In this document: positions 10,556 through 21,644 of the stretch, piece after piece
Numbering within the stretch: the first letter of the stretch is position 1
Layout: each line of letters begins with the position of its first letter
NCBI RefSeq assembly: GCF_002902305.1
Contig: NZ_PPPX01000001.1
Location: forward strand, 1,166,150 to 1,230,149
DNA from: Staphylococcus argensis
Lineage (GTDB): Bacteria; Bacillota; Bacilli; Staphylococcales; Staphylococcaceae
DNA length: 64,000 nucleotides
Reading direction: 5' to 3'
Program-made: the position numbers and the translations under genes
Notes under the pieces: generated by a model
The model's input: the letters and a program-made list of their open reading frames with translations, nothing else
Told to the model about the DNA's origin: nothing
Database searches by the model: none

Positions 10556-11644
10556 CTAAAGCTCACCGTTATTGTACTTGTCGATTAAAGGCTTTAACTC
10601 ATCGTAGAAGTGGTTGAACTCGTTGAGATCCATTTGTTGACCACTGTCACTTAGCGCGACAGATGGATCAGGGTGAACTTCTGCCATTACACCGTCTGCA
10701 CCTACAGCTAATGCCGCTTTAGCAGTTGGTAGCATAATATCTTTGCGTCCTGTACTATGTGTCACATCAACCATTACAGGTAGATGCGTACCTTGTTTAA
10801 GAATAGGCACTGAAGAAATGTCTAGTGTGTTACGCGTTGCATTCTCGTAAGTACGGATACCCCGTTCGCAAAGGATGATGTTCTGGTTACCTTCTGAAGC
10901 AATGTATTCTGCTGCTTTAATAAATTCTTCGATTGTTGCTGATAATCCACGTTTAAGTAGTATCGGTTTATTCGTACGTCCTGCTTCTTTCAATAGCTCA
11001 AAGTTATGCATATTACGTGCACCAATTTGGAACACATCCACATATTGATCTGCCATCTCAAAGTCTGCAGGATTTACGATTTCACTTACAATATTTAAAT
11101 TATATTTATCTTTCGTGTTCTTTAAGATCTTGAGTCCTTCTTCACCTAAACCTTGGAAATCGTAAGGCGATGTACGTGGTTTGAAAGCACCGCCACGAAT
11201 AAATTTCTCACCTTTGCTCGCTAAGTCTTCAGCTACAGCATCTACTTGTTCTTGAGATTCAACAGAACAAGGCCCGAAGACGAATGACTTGTTGCCGTCC
11301 CCTATTGCGCCACCATTTTCAAAATGAACGACAGTATCTTCTGGTTTCAGTTTACGTGAAACGTATAAGTGTTTTTCATTGTCTGCTTTCTGTAAATCTG
11401 TAGAAGCTTTGAAGATTTCTTTAAATAATTGCTTGATTACGCTATCTGAGAATGGTCCTTCATTCTTATCGATTAACGCATTTAACATTTCCTTTTCACG
11501 TTTCGGATCATAAACTGTAATGCCCTGTTTACGTTTGACGTCGCCTATTTTTTTAGCGACCTTCCCTCTTTGAGTTAATAAATCAAGTAACTGTTCATTG
11601 ATATCAAAAATTTCTTCTCTGAATTGTTGTAATTCGTCAGCCAT
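10556..11644 (-). CDS. aroA: Bifunctional chorismate mutase / DAHP synthase
   Basis: First enzyme of the shikimate pathway (condensing PEP and erythrose 4-phosphate) fused to an N-terminal AroQ-type chorismate mutase domain of about 90 residues that serves as a regulatory module in Bacillus. Mutase residues are in [20 protein letters not shown]; the synthase part carries [24 protein letters not shown] sequence, CERGIRTYE, and [10 protein letters not shown]. The ATG at 11642-11644 (MADELQQF) has GAGGTG upstream; 362 residues. The symbol follows the staphylococcal and Bacillus usage (also called aroG); it is not EPSP synthase. Confidence 0.94.
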   Translation of the reverse strand: MADELQQFREEIFDINEQLLDLLTQRGKVAKKIGDVKRKQGITVYDPKREKEMLNALIDKNEGPFSDSVIKQLFKEIFKASTDLQKADNEKHLYVSRKLKPEDTVVHFENGGAIGDGNKSFVFGPCSVESQEQVDAVAEDLASKGEKFIRGGAFKPRTSPYDFQGLGEEGLKILKNTKDKYNLNIVSEIVNPADFEMADQYVDVFQIGARNMHNFELLKEAGRTNKPILLKRGLSATIEEFIKAAEYIASEGNQNIILCERGIRTYENATRNTLDISSVPILKQGTHLPVMVDVTHSTGRKDIMLPTAKAALAVGADGVMAEVHPDPSVALSDSGQQMDLNEFNHFYDELKPLIDKYNNGEL

Positions 11645-11840
11645 AATAATCACCTCTATGTTTAATCATGTTATATCTTGCTTTAAAGCGATAAAATATT
11701 AAGTATTGTCCATTCTAACAATTAACGTGAAACACTTCAAATAAGTTACATTTTTCTTTTGTTATTCAATAGCTTTAAAGTCATGAGCAAGCATGCTCTT
11801 AAAACGTTAGATCCATTACTTTCTCCTACTCTATTCAAAG

Positions 11841-11882
11841 TAAAAAGGTTCAAGTCAGATTGATACGTTTGACTTGAACCTT
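11841..11882 (-). terminator. Terminator after the lysine-rich envelope protein
   Basis: AAGGTTCAAGTC (11845-11856) pairs perfectly with GACTTGAACCTT (11871-11882). On the minus strand a U-tract follows. It lies about 75 bases after the stop at 11957. Confidence 0.87.
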
Positions 11883-11956
11883 GAGCACACAGTGAGTAAC
11901 TCGAGTTGTAATATGAATATGTCTCTTATGACTCATCATTTCGTAGTTATCACTTT

Positions 11957-13717
11957 TTATTTATCGTCGAAAGTGCGTTTTTCGATTTTGTTCTTTGTCT
12001 TCTTACCTTTTGTATTATTTTGTTTATTGTTGTAAGAAGGTACAGATTGTTGATCTTTCGTTGTATCTACAGTTGAGCTTTCTGTAGCTGAAGCAATGTT
12101 ATTTTTACTTTGTTTTGATGATTTGTCAGCTTTATCGTGTTGGATGTGACCATCTTCAAATGATGCTTTTGAATGTGTTTGTGGTGCTGATTTTTTAGCA
12201 TCTTTAGGTTTAGTTACATTTTGTTTTTTAGATGATGATTTAGATTGTGACTTTGTACCTTTAGCGTTTGATTTCTTTTGAGAACCTGTTGTTTTCTTCT
12301 TAGCATTTGATTGATTAGAAGACGTGGATGATTTCTTCGTCTTCTTAGTATTTGATGGAGATGATTTTGTCTTAGCTTCAGATTTTTTATTGGTAGAAGC
12401 AGATTTTTTAGATGCTTGGGCTTTTTTAGCTTGACCTTGCTTTTGAGCATCTTTTTTCGCTGCTTTTTGAGCTTCAGTATAAGCAACAACTGCTTTTGCA
12501 TAAGATGGCACTTTCTCGATAGATTCAGCTGTGAGTGCTGGAACGATGTAAGGTTTAGCAACTTTCGTAATCGGTGTTTCAGTCAATAATGCCTCAGTAC
12601 GTGTTGCTACTTTAGTATCTTGCTTCATACGCGCTTGTTTATCTTTAGCAGCTTTCGCAAGGCTTTGGCCTTGAATTGACGTGCTTTGTTTACCGACTAA
12701 GTGTTGCAACTTAAATGACTTACCAGGGCTCGCAATAGGTGCTTCAGCAAACAATTGACGCGTTTGTTCAGCTACCTTAGAATTGGTGTTCATCGCCTGC
12801 TTTTTATCTTTAGCTGCACGAGCCAATTCAGTACTACCTTTATTTGAACCTAGTAAGTTGGGTACTTCAAAACCTTTGCGAGATGATGCAATTCCTGGGC
12901 TTGCAAGTAATGCTTCAGTACGTTGCGCTACTGTATTATCTTTCTCAAGCTGAGAACGTTTCTGTTGAGACGCTTGAGCGAGACGATGAGCTGAAGAATA
13001 TTGACCTTTTTCTACTTGATGTAAGGCATCATTCTTCTCTTCTTCTTCTTGTTGAATCGCCGCTTGTTGCGCTTCTCGTTCTTGCGCTGTAGGTTCTTGA
13101 TTTGAATTGATTTGATTCAATTCAGTTCCTTGCTTGTGTTGCGCATCTGAAGATGAGGAAGTCGTAGATTCTTGTGGATCTGCAGTTGTTGTACTATCCG
13201 CTAAATCAGACGTCTCTTCTTGAATCGCTCTTTGTTGAGCGTTTAACTCTTGTTGTGATGGCGTTTCTGTTTCATCAATATTTTCAAGATCTGAATCAGT
13301 CGTTTCTCGTTCAGATATAATGTTCTCTTGACCCACTGGTGACGTATCAGCGAGTTGGTGATCTGAACTTTCTTGTTGAATTGCTGCTTGTTGGGCACTG
13401 AGTTCATCCGAAGTTGGAGTTTGATCTTGATTGTAAGCATGGCCGATGCGACCTTTGATTGTTTCAACTTGATCTTCAGCTAAAGCTTGTTCTTGACGTG
13501 TCATCTCGTGAAGGTGTTGGTTAAATTGCACTTCTTCTTGAGGTACTTGCTTTTTCTTTTTTGCTTTATTATTAGCAAATAAGCCAATAGCTGAACCAAT
13601 TACTGTGCCGAAGACGAAACCAAAGACGAAATTATTAGGTTGATAGCGACTCGTATGGGGTCTCATATTGAAATCTTGTTCGCCTCTTTCAAAGTCGTCG
13701 CGATTATAGTGTTGCAT
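11957..13717 (-). CDS. Repeat-rich, lysine-rich YtxH-like membrane protein
   Basis: 586 residues of unproven function. An N-terminal hydrophobic, glycine-zipper segment (about residues 28-47, FVFGTVIGSAIGLFA) is followed by KAKKKK, as in YtxH proteins. Three copies of a module with AQQxAIQxE follow (about residues 106, 152 and 216). Three longer repeats, each with a TRTEALL-like segment and a PxxxxKxFxxxxL core, span about residues 255-400. The last 150 residues are almost all K, S, T, Q, N and A. It matches my memory of a staphylococcal protein annotated 'similar to caldesmon'. The preceding DUF948 gene is in the same direction, so the pair looks like ytxG-ytxH. Confidence 0.75.
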   Translation of the reverse strand: MQHYNRDDFERGEQDFNMRPHTSRYQPNNFVFGFVFGTVIGSAIGLFANNKAKKKKQVPQEEVQFNQHLHEMTRQEQALAEDQVETIKGRIGHAYNQDQTPTSDELSAQQAAIQQESSDHQLADTSPVGQENIISERETTDSDLENIDETETPSQQELNAQQRAIQEETSDLADSTTTADPQESTTSSSSDAQHKQGTELNQINSNQEPTAQEREAQQAAIQQEEEEKNDALHQVEKGQYSSAHRLAQASQQKRSQLEKDNTVAQRTEALLASPGIASSRKGFEVPNLLGSNKGSTELARAAKDKKQAMNTNSKVAEQTRQLFAEAPIASPGKSFKLQHLVGKQSTSIQGQSLAKAAKDKQARMKQDTKVATRTEALLTETPITKVAKPYIVPALTAESIEKVPSYAKAVVAYTEAQKAAKKDAQKQGQAKKAQASKKSASTNKKSEAKTKSSPSNTKKTKKSSTSSNQSNAKKKTTGSQKKSNAKGTKSQSKSSSKKQNVTKPKDAKKSAPQTHSKASFEDGHIQHDKADKSSKQSKNNIASATESSTVDTTKDQQSVPSYNNKQNNTKGKKTKNKIEKRTFDDK

Positions 13718-13737
13718 AATTAAAGCCTCCTATAACA

Positions 13738-13778
13738 AATGCACTTAAACAAAGTGTAATACCTCATTTAAGTGCATT
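13738..13778 (-). terminator. Stem-loop between the DUF948 gene and the YtxH-like gene
   Basis: AATGCACTTAAA and TTTAAGTGCATT form a perfect 12-bp stem around 17 bases. On the minus strand TTTGTTA follows, so it may act as a partial terminator or processing site within the operon. Confidence 0.6.
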
Positions 13779-13795
13779 ATGATATTAAGTATAAT

Positions 13796-14290
13796 TTATT
13801 TTTTCTCTACGTGTGTAGTATAGCTTGCATTGCGGTCATTAGCTACACTGTTTGATTTGTAGTTTGCACTTTCTCTACGTTGTCTTCTGTTTTGCCATTT
13901 GTCAGCAATTTCCATTGCGACATTTGACCATTGGACAACTTGTGAAATTTTGTCTTCGTTTTGAGAAATATTATGCGTAATAGAGTTTGTTACACGGTCA
14001 ACTGAACCGTTAAGAGTTTGAACTGAGTCGCCGATACCTTTCACAGCATCTACTACTGAATTTAAACGTTCAACTTTGCCTTGGATATCTTCAGTTAAAC
14101 GGTTTACTTTGTGTAATAAATCAGTTGATTCACGCGTAATACCTTGAACTTGACCTTCTACACCATCAAGTGTTTTCGCAACATGGTCTAAGTTTTTCTT
14201 AACTGAAACGAGCACGACAACGATTCCAATACATAGAATTAAGAATGCAATCGCTGCGATGATTCCAGCAATGGGTAAAATCCATTCCAT
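13796..14290 (-). CDS. DUF948 membrane-anchored protein (YtxG-like)
   Basis: 164 residues. One N-terminal membrane helix (about residues 4-28, IAAIAFLILCIGIVVVLVSV) is followed by a long amphipathic region with heptad-like spacing (KNLDHVAKTLDGVEGQVQGI), typical of DUF948 proteins, which are often described as general-stress proteins. The biochemical role is unknown. It begins about 80 bases after murC and shares its direction; the YtxH-like gene follows. In Bacillus the ytxG-ytxH pair is stress-induced, but I see no clear sigma-B promoter here. Confidence 0.8.
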   Translation of the reverse strand: MEWILPIAGIIAAIAFLILCIGIVVVLVSVKKNLDHVAKTLDGVEGQVQGITRESTDLLHKVNRLTEDIQGKVERLNSVVDAVKGIGDSVQTLNGSVDRVTNSITHNISQNEDKISQVVQWSNVAMEIADKWQNRRQRRESANYKSNSVANDRNASYTTHVEKK

Positions 14291-14370
14291 TAAAAACGCC
14301 TCCTAAAATACATATGTTGTTATTTATTTTAAATACCCAACTTATTTTAACATAAACATCAGTTATGGTA

Positions 14371-15684
14371 TTAAAATTCACTTATTTTACCGGCATGTGC
14401 GGTGTAGGCCCGTAAGACCTTCTGAATGTCTCCTGCACCCATGAACAAGATGACCGCTGAAGGATAGTCGTCGAGTTGATCAACGGTATCTTCACTAATC
14501 AACTCTGCTCCATCGATACGGTCGATTAAATCTTGAATCGTTAGCTCGCCACTGTTCTCACGTATCGAACCAAAGATGTCGCATAAGAAGACATGGTCAG
14601 ATTCGCTTAAGCTTTCCGCAAACTCATCGAGGAAGGCTTTCGTACGTGTGAATGTATGTGGTTGAAAGACAGAGATGACTTTCTTGTTCGGATATTTCTT
14701 ACGTGCTGATTCAATTGTAGCATTAATCTCTCTCGGATGGTGAGCATAATCGTCTACGAGAACTTGATCTCCAAGCTCTGTTTCATTGAAGCGACGTTTC
14801 ACACCACCAAAAGTTTCTAGCGCTTCCTTAATATTCTCAACATCTAAACCTTCGAAATAGCATACTGCAATCACCGCGAGCGCGTTGAGAATATTGTGGT
14901 CGCCATATTGAGGAGATAAGAATGTATCATAATATTGACCTTTAATATAAACGTCAAATTGTGTACCTACATCACTAATTTGAATATTTTGCGCGTAAAT
15001 ATCATTCTCACTATCTAATCCATAGTAATAGATAGGTACATCAGCGGATAATTTACGGAGGTACTCGTCGCCGCCCCACGCAATAATCGCTTTTTTAACA
15101 TTAGCAGCCATCTCTTGGAAAGCGCTAAAGACATCATCGATATCTTTAAAGTAATCCGGATGATCGAAATCCACATTTGTCATAATCGCGTAGTCAGGAT
15201 GGTAGCTAAGGAAATGACGACGGTATTCACAAGCTTCGAAAGCAAAGTAATCGCTCGCTGGAATACCTAAACCAGTGCCGTCACCAATGAGGAACGACGT
15301 CTTCTTGTCGCCATTCATTACATGTGATAATAACCCTGTCGTTGAAGTCTTGCCATGTGCGCCTGTCACAGCTACTGAAGTATATTGATTAATCACGTGA
15401 GCTAAGAAATCATGATAACGAATGATTTCTAAGTTCAAATCACGTGCTCTGACAATTTCTTCGTGTGTATCTGGAAATGCATTCCCTTGAATCACGGTCA
15501 TACCTTCGTGAATATTCTCCGCACTGAAAGGAAGCACTTTGATTCCTTTATTCTTTAAAGCCACTTCGGTAAATACATACTGATCGATATCTGAGCCTTG
15601 AACTTCATGGCTTAAATCGTGCATGATTTGAGCCAAAGAACTCATTCCTGAGCCTTTGATACCAACGAAGTGATAGTGGGTCAT
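14371..15684 (-). CDS. murC: UDP-N-acetylmuramate-L-alanine ligase
   Basis: Adds L-alanine to UDP-MurNAc, the first amino acid of the stem peptide, in the cytoplasm with ATP. The GIKGSGMS nucleotide loop opens the protein, the ATP-binding [10 protein letters not shown] lies near residues 106-115, and DYAHHPREI near 310. The ATG at 15682-15684 with AAGGAG upstream gives 437 residues, the S. aureus length; upstream in-frame TTG codons overlap that ribosome binding site. It follows sftA by 26 bases, so the two are probably cotranscribed, as in Bacillus. Confidence 0.96.
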   Translation of the reverse strand: MTHYHFVGIKGSGMSSLAQIMHDLSHEVQGSDIDQYVFTEVALKNKGIKVLPFSAENIHEGMTVIQGNAFPDTHEEIVRARDLNLEIIRYHDFLAHVINQYTSVAVTGAHGKTSTTGLLSHVMNGDKKTSFLIGDGTGLGIPASDYFAFEACEYRRHFLSYHPDYAIMTNVDFDHPDYFKDIDDVFSAFQEMAANVKKAIIAWGGDEYLRKLSADVPIYYYGLDSENDIYAQNIQISDVGTQFDVYIKGQYYDTFLSPQYGDHNILNALAVIAVCYFEGLDVENIKEALETFGGVKRRFNETELGDQVLVDDYAHHPREINATIESARKKYPNKKVISVFQPHTFTRTKAFLDEFAESLSESDHVFLCDIFGSIRENSGELTIQDLIDRIDGAELISEDTVDQLDDYPSAVILFMGAGDIQKVLRAYTAHAGKISEF

Positions 15685-15710
15685 AATTAACAACTCCTTA
15701 AATCCTTTAA

Positions 15711-18700
15711 TTAAATCTGTTCTAAATCAGCTTCGGTTATATATACATCTCTTGGTTTAGACCCGTTTGCTCCTGAGATATAACCGAGTTGCTCTAGTTG
15801 GTCTACGATACGTGCTGCACGATTATATCCAATCTGGAAATGTCTTTGTATAAGTGAAGTTGATATATTACCCTCTTGAACCATAAAGTGACATACATCC
15901 ATAAAGAGTTCATCTTTAGGTTGATTTTCATTCTTCTTTAACAGTTCTTGCTCTTCAAATAGATAATCTGGTTCACGTTGTTTCTTAATGTAGTCGACAA
16001 CCTCATCAATTTCCTCATCAGAAACAAAGGTACCTTGAACTCGAATTGGTTTGTTCATACCGCTTCCTAGATATAACATATCGCCGTAACCTAACAATCT
16101 TTCAGCGCCACCGCAATCTAAGATGGTACGTGAATCGACACTTGAAGACACCATAAAGGCGATACGTGTCGGAATGTTAGCTTTAATCAATCCTGTGATG
16201 ACATTCACTGAAGGACGTTGTGTCGCCACTAACATGTGAATACCACAGGCACGTGCTTTTTGAGCGATACGTGCGATCGATTGCTCAACCTCTTGTGGTG
16301 ACATCATCATCAGATCTGCCAACTCATCGATCACGATTACAATTTTAGGCATACGATCTTCATATGCTGCTTTCTTATTGAAAGCACTGATGTTACGTAC
16401 GTGATATTTCGCAAATAGTTTATAACGACGTTCCATCTCATCTACAGCCCACTTCAAGCTTTGTGTCGCCGCTTTAACATCGGTAATTACTGGCGAAACA
16501 AGATGTGGTAAATCGTTATAAGGCGCGAGTTCAACCATCTTCGGATCGATAAGTAATAGTCGCAATTCTTCAGGATGGTTCTTATAAAGTAAGGACATCA
16601 ATATACTATTGATACAAACCGACTTACCTGAACCTGTTGCCCCAGCAATGAGTGCGTGTGGCGTCTTCGCAATATCCATCAATAATGGCTCATTGTTGAT
16701 ACGATAACCCATCGCTACTGTTAGTTTAGACTCTGCATTCTTAAAGCTATCTGTTTCGATGATAGAGCGTAAATTCACTTTCGTAGCTGAATTATTAGGT
16801 ACTTCGATACCGACTAAGCTCGTTCCAGGTATCGGAGCTTCGATACGAATATCTTTCGCAGCAAGTGCCATCTTAATATCGTCTTGTAGTGCTGTAATAC
16901 GTGAGACTTTCACACCTTTTTCAACGGAAAGTTCAAAACGTGTCACACTTGGACCTTCAGTGACGTGTTGTACTTCAGCAGGCACATTGAAGTAATAGAA
17001 TGCATCGTTGAGCTCTTCTTTCTTCTCATTAATCCACGCTTCATCAATTTCATGTGCTTCTGGTTCTTCTAGTAAATTAATATTAGGTAAGTTTAAATTC
17101 GGCCCTTTGCGAATTTGTTGCTTTGGCTGTTGCGTAGATGAAGTTTCTGATTGTTGTGCAGCCGACCCTGTTTGTTGTGCATCTGTCATATTTAGAGCAT
17201 TTGAGTGGTCACTTTCAGCAGCATCGTCTTGGCTTCCACTCATTTCTTGAGATGATTGGGTATAAGGCTGTTGCGTTTGTGGTTGATGGTGTTCATTCTG
17301 TTGATTCTGCTCATTCTCTTCATGCATATCTTCCTGTGATGACGAGAGCGCTTCAGTATCTCTATATTGGGTATCAGTTTCAACACCTAAATGATTATTC
17401 ACATCTTGTTCATGTCTATGATGCGCTTCAGAAGATTCATGACTCGTATCCGTGTGTGCGTGAGTAGTGTTCTCATTCTGTTGTTGTGGCTGATTGTGAG
17501 TCTCTGTTTCTGCTACAGTGTTAGTTTTTGCTTCTTGTGTGTCACTCTTTTGAGTTTCATTTTCAGATGACATCGTTTTTTCAGAAGACGTTGGTTGCTG
17601 AGTAGAGCCTTGAGATGATTGCGCTTTACCTGTTTGAGTTCTTTCTGTTTGAGACGAATTCATTTCAGGTTTCAACTCTGGTTCTTTCACTGTATAGTCT
17701 TTCTTCTTACGATCCATTGCACGTTTACGATCCGATGGTGTCATTAAAACGTTAAACGGTTTTGCACCTTTACGGATTTTTGGTTTTTGCTTAGGTGTAG
17801 CATGTTGAACTTTCTGTTCTTGTGGCTGAGATTGTTGATCATCATGATTGCGTTCTTCTGAATGAGATGATTTTTCCTGTTTTTCGTCTTCCTGCTCACC
17901 AGTTGTTGTAGCAACTTGCTCGTCAGACTGTTCTTGTTTCTGTTGCGTTTGATCCGTAGTAGTTACAGTAGCTTCATCTTGACGTTCTGCATCAACTGTT
18001 TGATCAAATACATCGTCTGAGCTATCTGCTGATGATTGATCATCTGTTTCTTCCAGTTGAGGTTGCGCATCATTTTGTAGCTGAGCGTCTTTTTGATGCT
18101 GTGCTGTTTTATCATTATCTTCTTTTGCATCTAATCCGTTTTCAGATGACATACTTTCTTCAGAAGATGCAGTTTGATCTGCACTTTTAACCTCTTCAGC
18201 TCCTGCAAGATCTTCAGCTTCATCTTTAGACTCATCTTCGTCTAAGTCACGGTACTGTGCATCAGTCACCTCTTGTTGATTGAAGCTATCTTGAGATTCA
18301 ACGTTCGAATTAGAATCCTCATGATTTTCTTGAGATACATGCGGTGCTTCTTGAACATCCTCAACTTTTTCTTCCACATCATGCATTTCAGACTCATCTT
18401 CTGACTGATCAGCCGTTTCCCCTTCATCAGATAGTTGATGCGACTCTGAAGATGAATCATTAGCTGTTTCATCGTTTGCAGAATCTGTAGTAGTGGCATC
18501 CACTGTGACGTCGCTATCATCTACCTGTTGCACATTACGCACATCATCCAGGTTCACCTCTTCATAGTTAAAATGAGAAGGTGTATCCTCATCGACCTCA
18601 TTATACATCTCACCTTGTTGTAACTGCTCTTGTTCGTCTGCGTCCTCATCTAGTGAACTTTCACCTATGTAACGTTTCGCTTGATTGGCATACATTTCAT

Positions 18701-19694
18701 CTATAGCACGTTGTACGCTATCTTCCTCTTCATCGTGTTGTTGTTGACGTTTCTGTTGTAGTGCTTTCTTAAACTGACGCTTCTGTAATACTTTACGTTC
18801 ACGTTCACGACGAATTTCTTCCACAATTTGAGACGCATAAATGTTCTCAATATTAATCGTATTGTTACGAGAACGTGCACGTGTATTAGGACGCTGTGAT
18901 GTTCTATTGTTTGATGACGCAGTTGAACGTGATGAAGGCGCTTCGTTGTGTTGTCCACTTCGTTCTGACTGAGATGGTGCCTCATTCTGTGACGTCTTAG
19001 TTGATTGCGCATTCGTTTCTGAAGACTCGCTACGTTCATGAAGCTCTCTATCAGAATGATTAAATGCGTCATTATCCTTTGTATTATGAGAGATATTCTG
19101 ACGTGAATCTTCATGTGCATTATCCTCTTCAACCGGTGGAATCACACCATTATCAAGCTTTCTGCGTTGATGTGTTCCGAAGATGGCTGACGGTACTTCA
19201 GACGCTTTGAATTCTCTCGTTGCATAGTTACGAGGTTGAGTATCTTGACTTCGATTAGAATGAGCACGTAATGCTTCCGTCTGAATACTTTTACGCTGAT
19301 GTGAACTATTAGGTTGAGTTTGACGTCGTGTACGTGTTGAAGCGCTTGCACGCTCGAATGATGGTGTGTCATTGTTATGTTCTTCAACATGAGGTTCCAC
19401 ACGATGTCGATGACGTTTTCTGCTACGTGAAGGCGTTGTATCTTCCTCTTGTTGATGAGGTGTAAAGCTCTTCTCAGTCATATCGTCATGCGAAGTTGTC
19501 TCACGTTGCTCCTCTTCTAGCACACGCATTGGAAATCTAAACTTACCTTTAGGTCGTTCGTAAATATCATTATTTTGAGGTAATAACGTATGTTGATTAT
19601 CATATTTGGCTTTTTGTCTTCTATGGCTACGTTTGTTGAGATAATCTTTATTAGGATTATCTTGTTCTCCAAATAGTTTATCGAACCAGCTCAT
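15711..19694 (-). CDS. sftA: SftA/SpoIIIE/FtsK-family DNA translocase with long disordered linker
   Basis: Hexameric ATP-driven DNA pump that moves chromosome DNA off the closing septum. 1327 residues. It opens with [10 protein letters not shown] and has no transmembrane segments, which fits soluble SftA rather than four-helix FtsK/SpoIIIE. Residues of about 100-880 are a low-complexity linker of Q, S, E, D, T and H. The motor follows: Walker [11 protein letters not shown] near residue 1015, Walker [14 protein letters not shown] near 1115, [12 protein letters not shown] near 1155, and a winged-helix gamma domain in the last 70 residues. GGAGG lies at good spacing before the ATG. Upstream is ytpR, downstream murC. 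Confidence 0.93.
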   Translation of the reverse strand: MSWFDKLFGEQDNPNKDYLNKRSHRRQKAKYDNQHTLLPQNNDIYERPKGKFRFPMRVLEEEQRETTSHDDMTEKSFTPHQQEEDTTPSRSRKRHRHRVEPHVEEHNNDTPSFERASASTRTRRQTQPNSSHQRKSIQTEALRAHSNRSQDTQPRNYATREFKASEVPSAIFGTHQRRKLDNGVIPPVEEDNAHEDSRQNISHNTKDNDAFNHSDRELHERSESSETNAQSTKTSQNEAPSQSERSGQHNEAPSSRSTASSNNRTSQRPNTRARSRNNTINIENIYASQIVEEIRRERERKVLQKRQFKKALQQKRQQQHDEEEDSVQRAIDEMYANQAKRYIGESSLDEDADEQEQLQQGEMYNEVDEDTPSHFNYEEVNLDDVRNVQQVDDSDVTVDATTTDSANDETANDSSSESHQLSDEGETADQSEDESEMHDVEEKVEDVQEAPHVSQENHEDSNSNVESQDSFNQQEVTDAQYRDLDEDESKDEAEDLAGAEEVKSADQTASSEESMSSENGLDAKEDNDKTAQHQKDAQLQNDAQPQLEETDDQSSADSSDDVFDQTVDAERQDEATVTTTDQTQQKQEQSDEQVATTTGEQEDEKQEKSSHSEERNHDDQQSQPQEQKVQHATPKQKPKIRKGAKPFNVLMTPSDRKRAMDRKKKDYTVKEPELKPEMNSSQTERTQTGKAQSSQGSTQQPTSSEKTMSSENETQKSDTQEAKTNTVAETETHNQPQQQNENTTHAHTDTSHESSEAHHRHEQDVNNHLGVETDTQYRDTEALSSSQEDMHEENEQNQQNEHHQPQTQQPYTQSSQEMSGSQDDAAESDHSNALNMTDAQQTGSAAQQSETSSTQQPKQQIRKGPNLNLPNINLLEEPEAHEIDEAWINEKKEELNDAFYYFNVPAEVQHVTEGPSVTRFELSVEKGVKVSRITALQDDIKMALAAKDIRIEAPIPGTSLVGIEVPNNSATKVNLRSIIETDSFKNAESKLTVAMGYRINNEPLLMDIAKTPHALIAGATGSGKSVCINSILMSLLYKNHPEELRLLLIDPKMVELAPYNDLPHLVSPVITDVKAATQSLKWAVDEMERRYKLFAKYHVRNISAFNKKAAYEDRMPKIVIVIDELADLMMMSPQEVEQSIARIAQKARACGIHMLVATQRPSVNVITGLIKANIPTRIAFMVSSSVDSRTILDCGGAERLLGYGDMLYLGSGMNKPIRVQGTFVSDEEIDEVVDYIKKQREPDYLFEEQELLKKNENQPKDELFMDVCHFMVQEGNISTSLIQRHFQIGYNRAARIVDQLEQLGYISGANGSKPRDVYITEADLEQI

Positions 19695-19712
19695 ACTGTT
19701 CGTTACCTCCTT

Positions 19713-20309
19713 CTAGTCTTCGAAAAACGGTTGACCTACTGAATAACTATCGTCAAGCACCATGATTCCTTTTTCTTTCGGTGCATTAGGTAAGTTGAGT
19801 TCTTTCATTGAGCATACCATTCCACTACTTGGTACACCTCTAAGTTCAGCATCTTTAATTACCATTCCACTTGGCATGACTGCGCCCACTTTAGCTACTA
19901 CAACTTTTTGTTCAGCTTCGACGTTAGGCGCACCACAAACGATTTGTAATTGCTCGTCACCGACATCTACTTTGAGAATACTTAATTTATCCGCATTAGG
20001 ATGTTTTTCTTTACTTTCGACGTATCCCACTACGAATTTCGGTGATAAATCAACAGATAATTGATAGTTTACGCCTGCTTTGTCGAGTTGTTGTTGAAAA
20101 GCATTTACAAGATCTTCTGTTAATTTAATGTGACCATTACCTTCAACGCCTGCTTGACTTGCTTCAAATATATTAAAGCCGACAACTTGATCATCTTGAT
20201 AAAGCGTTACAACGTTTCCTTTCTTGTCATAATTAACAGGGCCTGTCACAGGTTCTAATTGAAGAAATGCAACATCCCCTACACCTTCTGGATTATAGAA
20301 TAAATTCAT
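19713..20309 (-). CDS. ytpR: YtpR-family tRNA-binding domain protein
   Basis: 198 residues. The C-terminal half is an EMAP/Arc1p-type OB-fold like that of PheT and MetG ([20 protein letters not shown], then QIVCGAPNV and [13 protein letters not shown]), so it should bind tRNA or another nucleic acid. The N-terminal DUF4479 segment is typical of YtpR. Its role in the cell is not settled. It lies 12 bases after the DUF1444 gene and 18 before sftA, in one operon with the order found in Bacillus. Confidence 0.9.
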   Translation of the reverse strand: MNLFYNPEGVGDVAFLQLEPVTGPVNYDKKGNVVTLYQDDQVVGFNIFEASQAGVEGNGHIKLTEDLVNAFQQQLDKAGVNYQLSVDLSPKFVVGYVESKEKHPNADKLSILKVDVGDEQLQIVCGAPNVEAEQKVVVAKVGAVMPSGMVIKDAELRGVPSSGMVCSMKELNLPNAPKEKGIMVLDDSYSVGQPFFED

Positions 20310-20321
20310 TGGACAAACTCC

Positions 20322-21185
20322 TTATTTCTGATCTTTATTATTATATTTCTGACGTGTCGCCTCTAAGCGTTGAATCACGTTAGGATTTCTCTTCTGTTTA
20401 TTATTTTTACCTAAAATAAAGATAGGTTCTAAATGACCTTGCTCATAACCAAATGATAGTGACGTAATAGGAACAAGTCCTTTAGTGAAAAATTCCATCG
20501 TTAAATGTGCCATCACGTCATAGCCCGTCTTGTTACGGATATCTGCGATGATCAGCACATCTTGGTGAGGAATTGCTACAAGCATTTCACCTTCACATTG
20601 TTGTTCGAATTCGTTAAGAAAACGCGTGTTGAGAATACGACTTGCATCATAACCATCATTGGAATTGACAAAATAAAAGATATTCCCTTTCACTTCGTCA
20701 GTCTTATAGGGATTATCTAATTTACGGACATTAAATAATGCCATTTCTTTCAGTTGTTGTTTCGTAATTTGAAGTTCTTTCAACATGTCTTCATCGATTA
20801 GGCGATAAGATTTACCAAGATCTAACGCGTAGTATGTTAATGTTTCTGCAGTATGTTCTTCGTAAATGAAAGGTGTGCCTTCATTATTTTCCTTTTGAAA
20901 GCTGGGTGCTCTCATAACTGGCATCACTTTGATATCATCTAAGTCTTCTAATGCAGTGCCACCCATTTGAGAAATAGCTTCTTCCACATAATAGACAATT
21001 TCGTCCACGATATCTTCTTTTTGTTCTTTATATTTCGCAACGATAGATTGTAGCTTTACCGTTACACCTTTATGATTATCAGCACGATAAATGCGTAAAG
21101 TTTCTTCTTCACGATCGTAACTGAATTTAACATCTAAATGCTTTAAGCGAGATTTAAGTTTATCTCTCATTTGAAAGACGTTCAT
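20322..21185 (-). CDS. ytpQ: DUF1444 family protein (YtpQ)
   Basis: 287 residues of unknown function, conserved beside ytpP and ytpR in Firmicutes. I see no signal peptide, membrane segment or catalytic motif. A mixed alpha/beta pattern and an abundance of charged residues suggest a cytosolic protein. The ATG at 21183-21185 ([11 protein letters not shown]) has GAGGAG upstream at six to eight bases; a TTG further upstream is too close to that site. It appears to start the ytpQ-ytpR-sftA-murC run. Confidence 0.87.
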   Translation of the reverse strand: MNVFQMRDKLKSRLKHLDVKFSYDREEETLRIYRADNHKGVTVKLQSIVAKYKEQKEDIVDEIVYYVEEAISQMGGTALEDLDDIKVMPVMRAPSFQKENNEGTPFIYEEHTAETLTYYALDLGKSYRLIDEDMLKELQITKQQLKEMALFNVRKLDNPYKTDEVKGNIFYFVNSNDGYDASRILNTRFLNEFEQQCEGEMLVAIPHQDVLIIADIRNKTGYDVMAHLTMEFFTKGLVPITSLSFGYEQGHLEPIFILGKNNKQKRNPNVIQRLEATRQKYNNKDQK

Positions 21186-21304
21186 ACTCAACACTCCTCT
21201 AAGCGTTTCTCTCTACAGTTTACAATAAATATACCCTTACGAACAGAAAAAAAGTGGTTTGTAAGGGTATTGATTTTAACATTATAGTGAAATTCCTCTC
21301 TGTT

Positions 21305-21625
21305 TTACGCTTCTGATGCTAATTCAGAAAGAAATTGATCAATTTGTTCGATAGATTTACGTTCTTTGCCGATGTAGCTACCTAACAACTCATCGTTGCT
21401 ATAGACTAAGAAACTTGGAATGCCCATAATATCATGTTGAGCGCACAAATCAATAAATTGATCGCGGTCTACCGAAACGAAATCAAAATCGTCGTATTTT
21501 TCTTCTAATTGAGGTAAATCAGGTTCAATCACTCTGCAATCTGGGCACCAAGTCGCTGTGAACATAAATACGACTTTACCTTGTTTATAATCTGCAAATT
21601 GTTGTTCATTCTCTAACTTTTTCAT
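21305..21625 (-). CDS. ytpP: Thioredoxin-like protein (YtpP)
   Basis: 106 residues with a single thioredoxin fold. The redox motif is WCPDC, where classical thioredoxin has WCGPC, so its redox potential and partners may differ. The cis-proline loop is in GIPSFLVY. In Bacillus and Staphylococcus YtpP is a second thioredoxin-like protein, linked to low-molecular-weight thiol chemistry. It starts 20 bases after the M42 peptidase gene and probably shares its transcript. Confidence 0.9.
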   Translation of the reverse strand: MKKLENEQQFADYKQGKVVFMFTATWCPDCRVIEPDLPQLEEKYDDFDFVSVDRDQFIDLCAQHDIMGIPSFLVYSNDELLGSYIGKERKSIEQIDQFLSELASEA

Positions 21626-21644
21626 AAGTTAAACCTTCTTTCAC

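Noticed and set aside
12214..12561. A 115-codon minus-strand frame inside the lysine-rich protein gene
   Set aside because: It is a shadow of the low-complexity tail; no start signal and no independent codon pattern.
18266..19402. Several alternative frames within the sftA linker
   Set aside because: All are shadows produced by the repetitive linker; none has a ribosome binding site.
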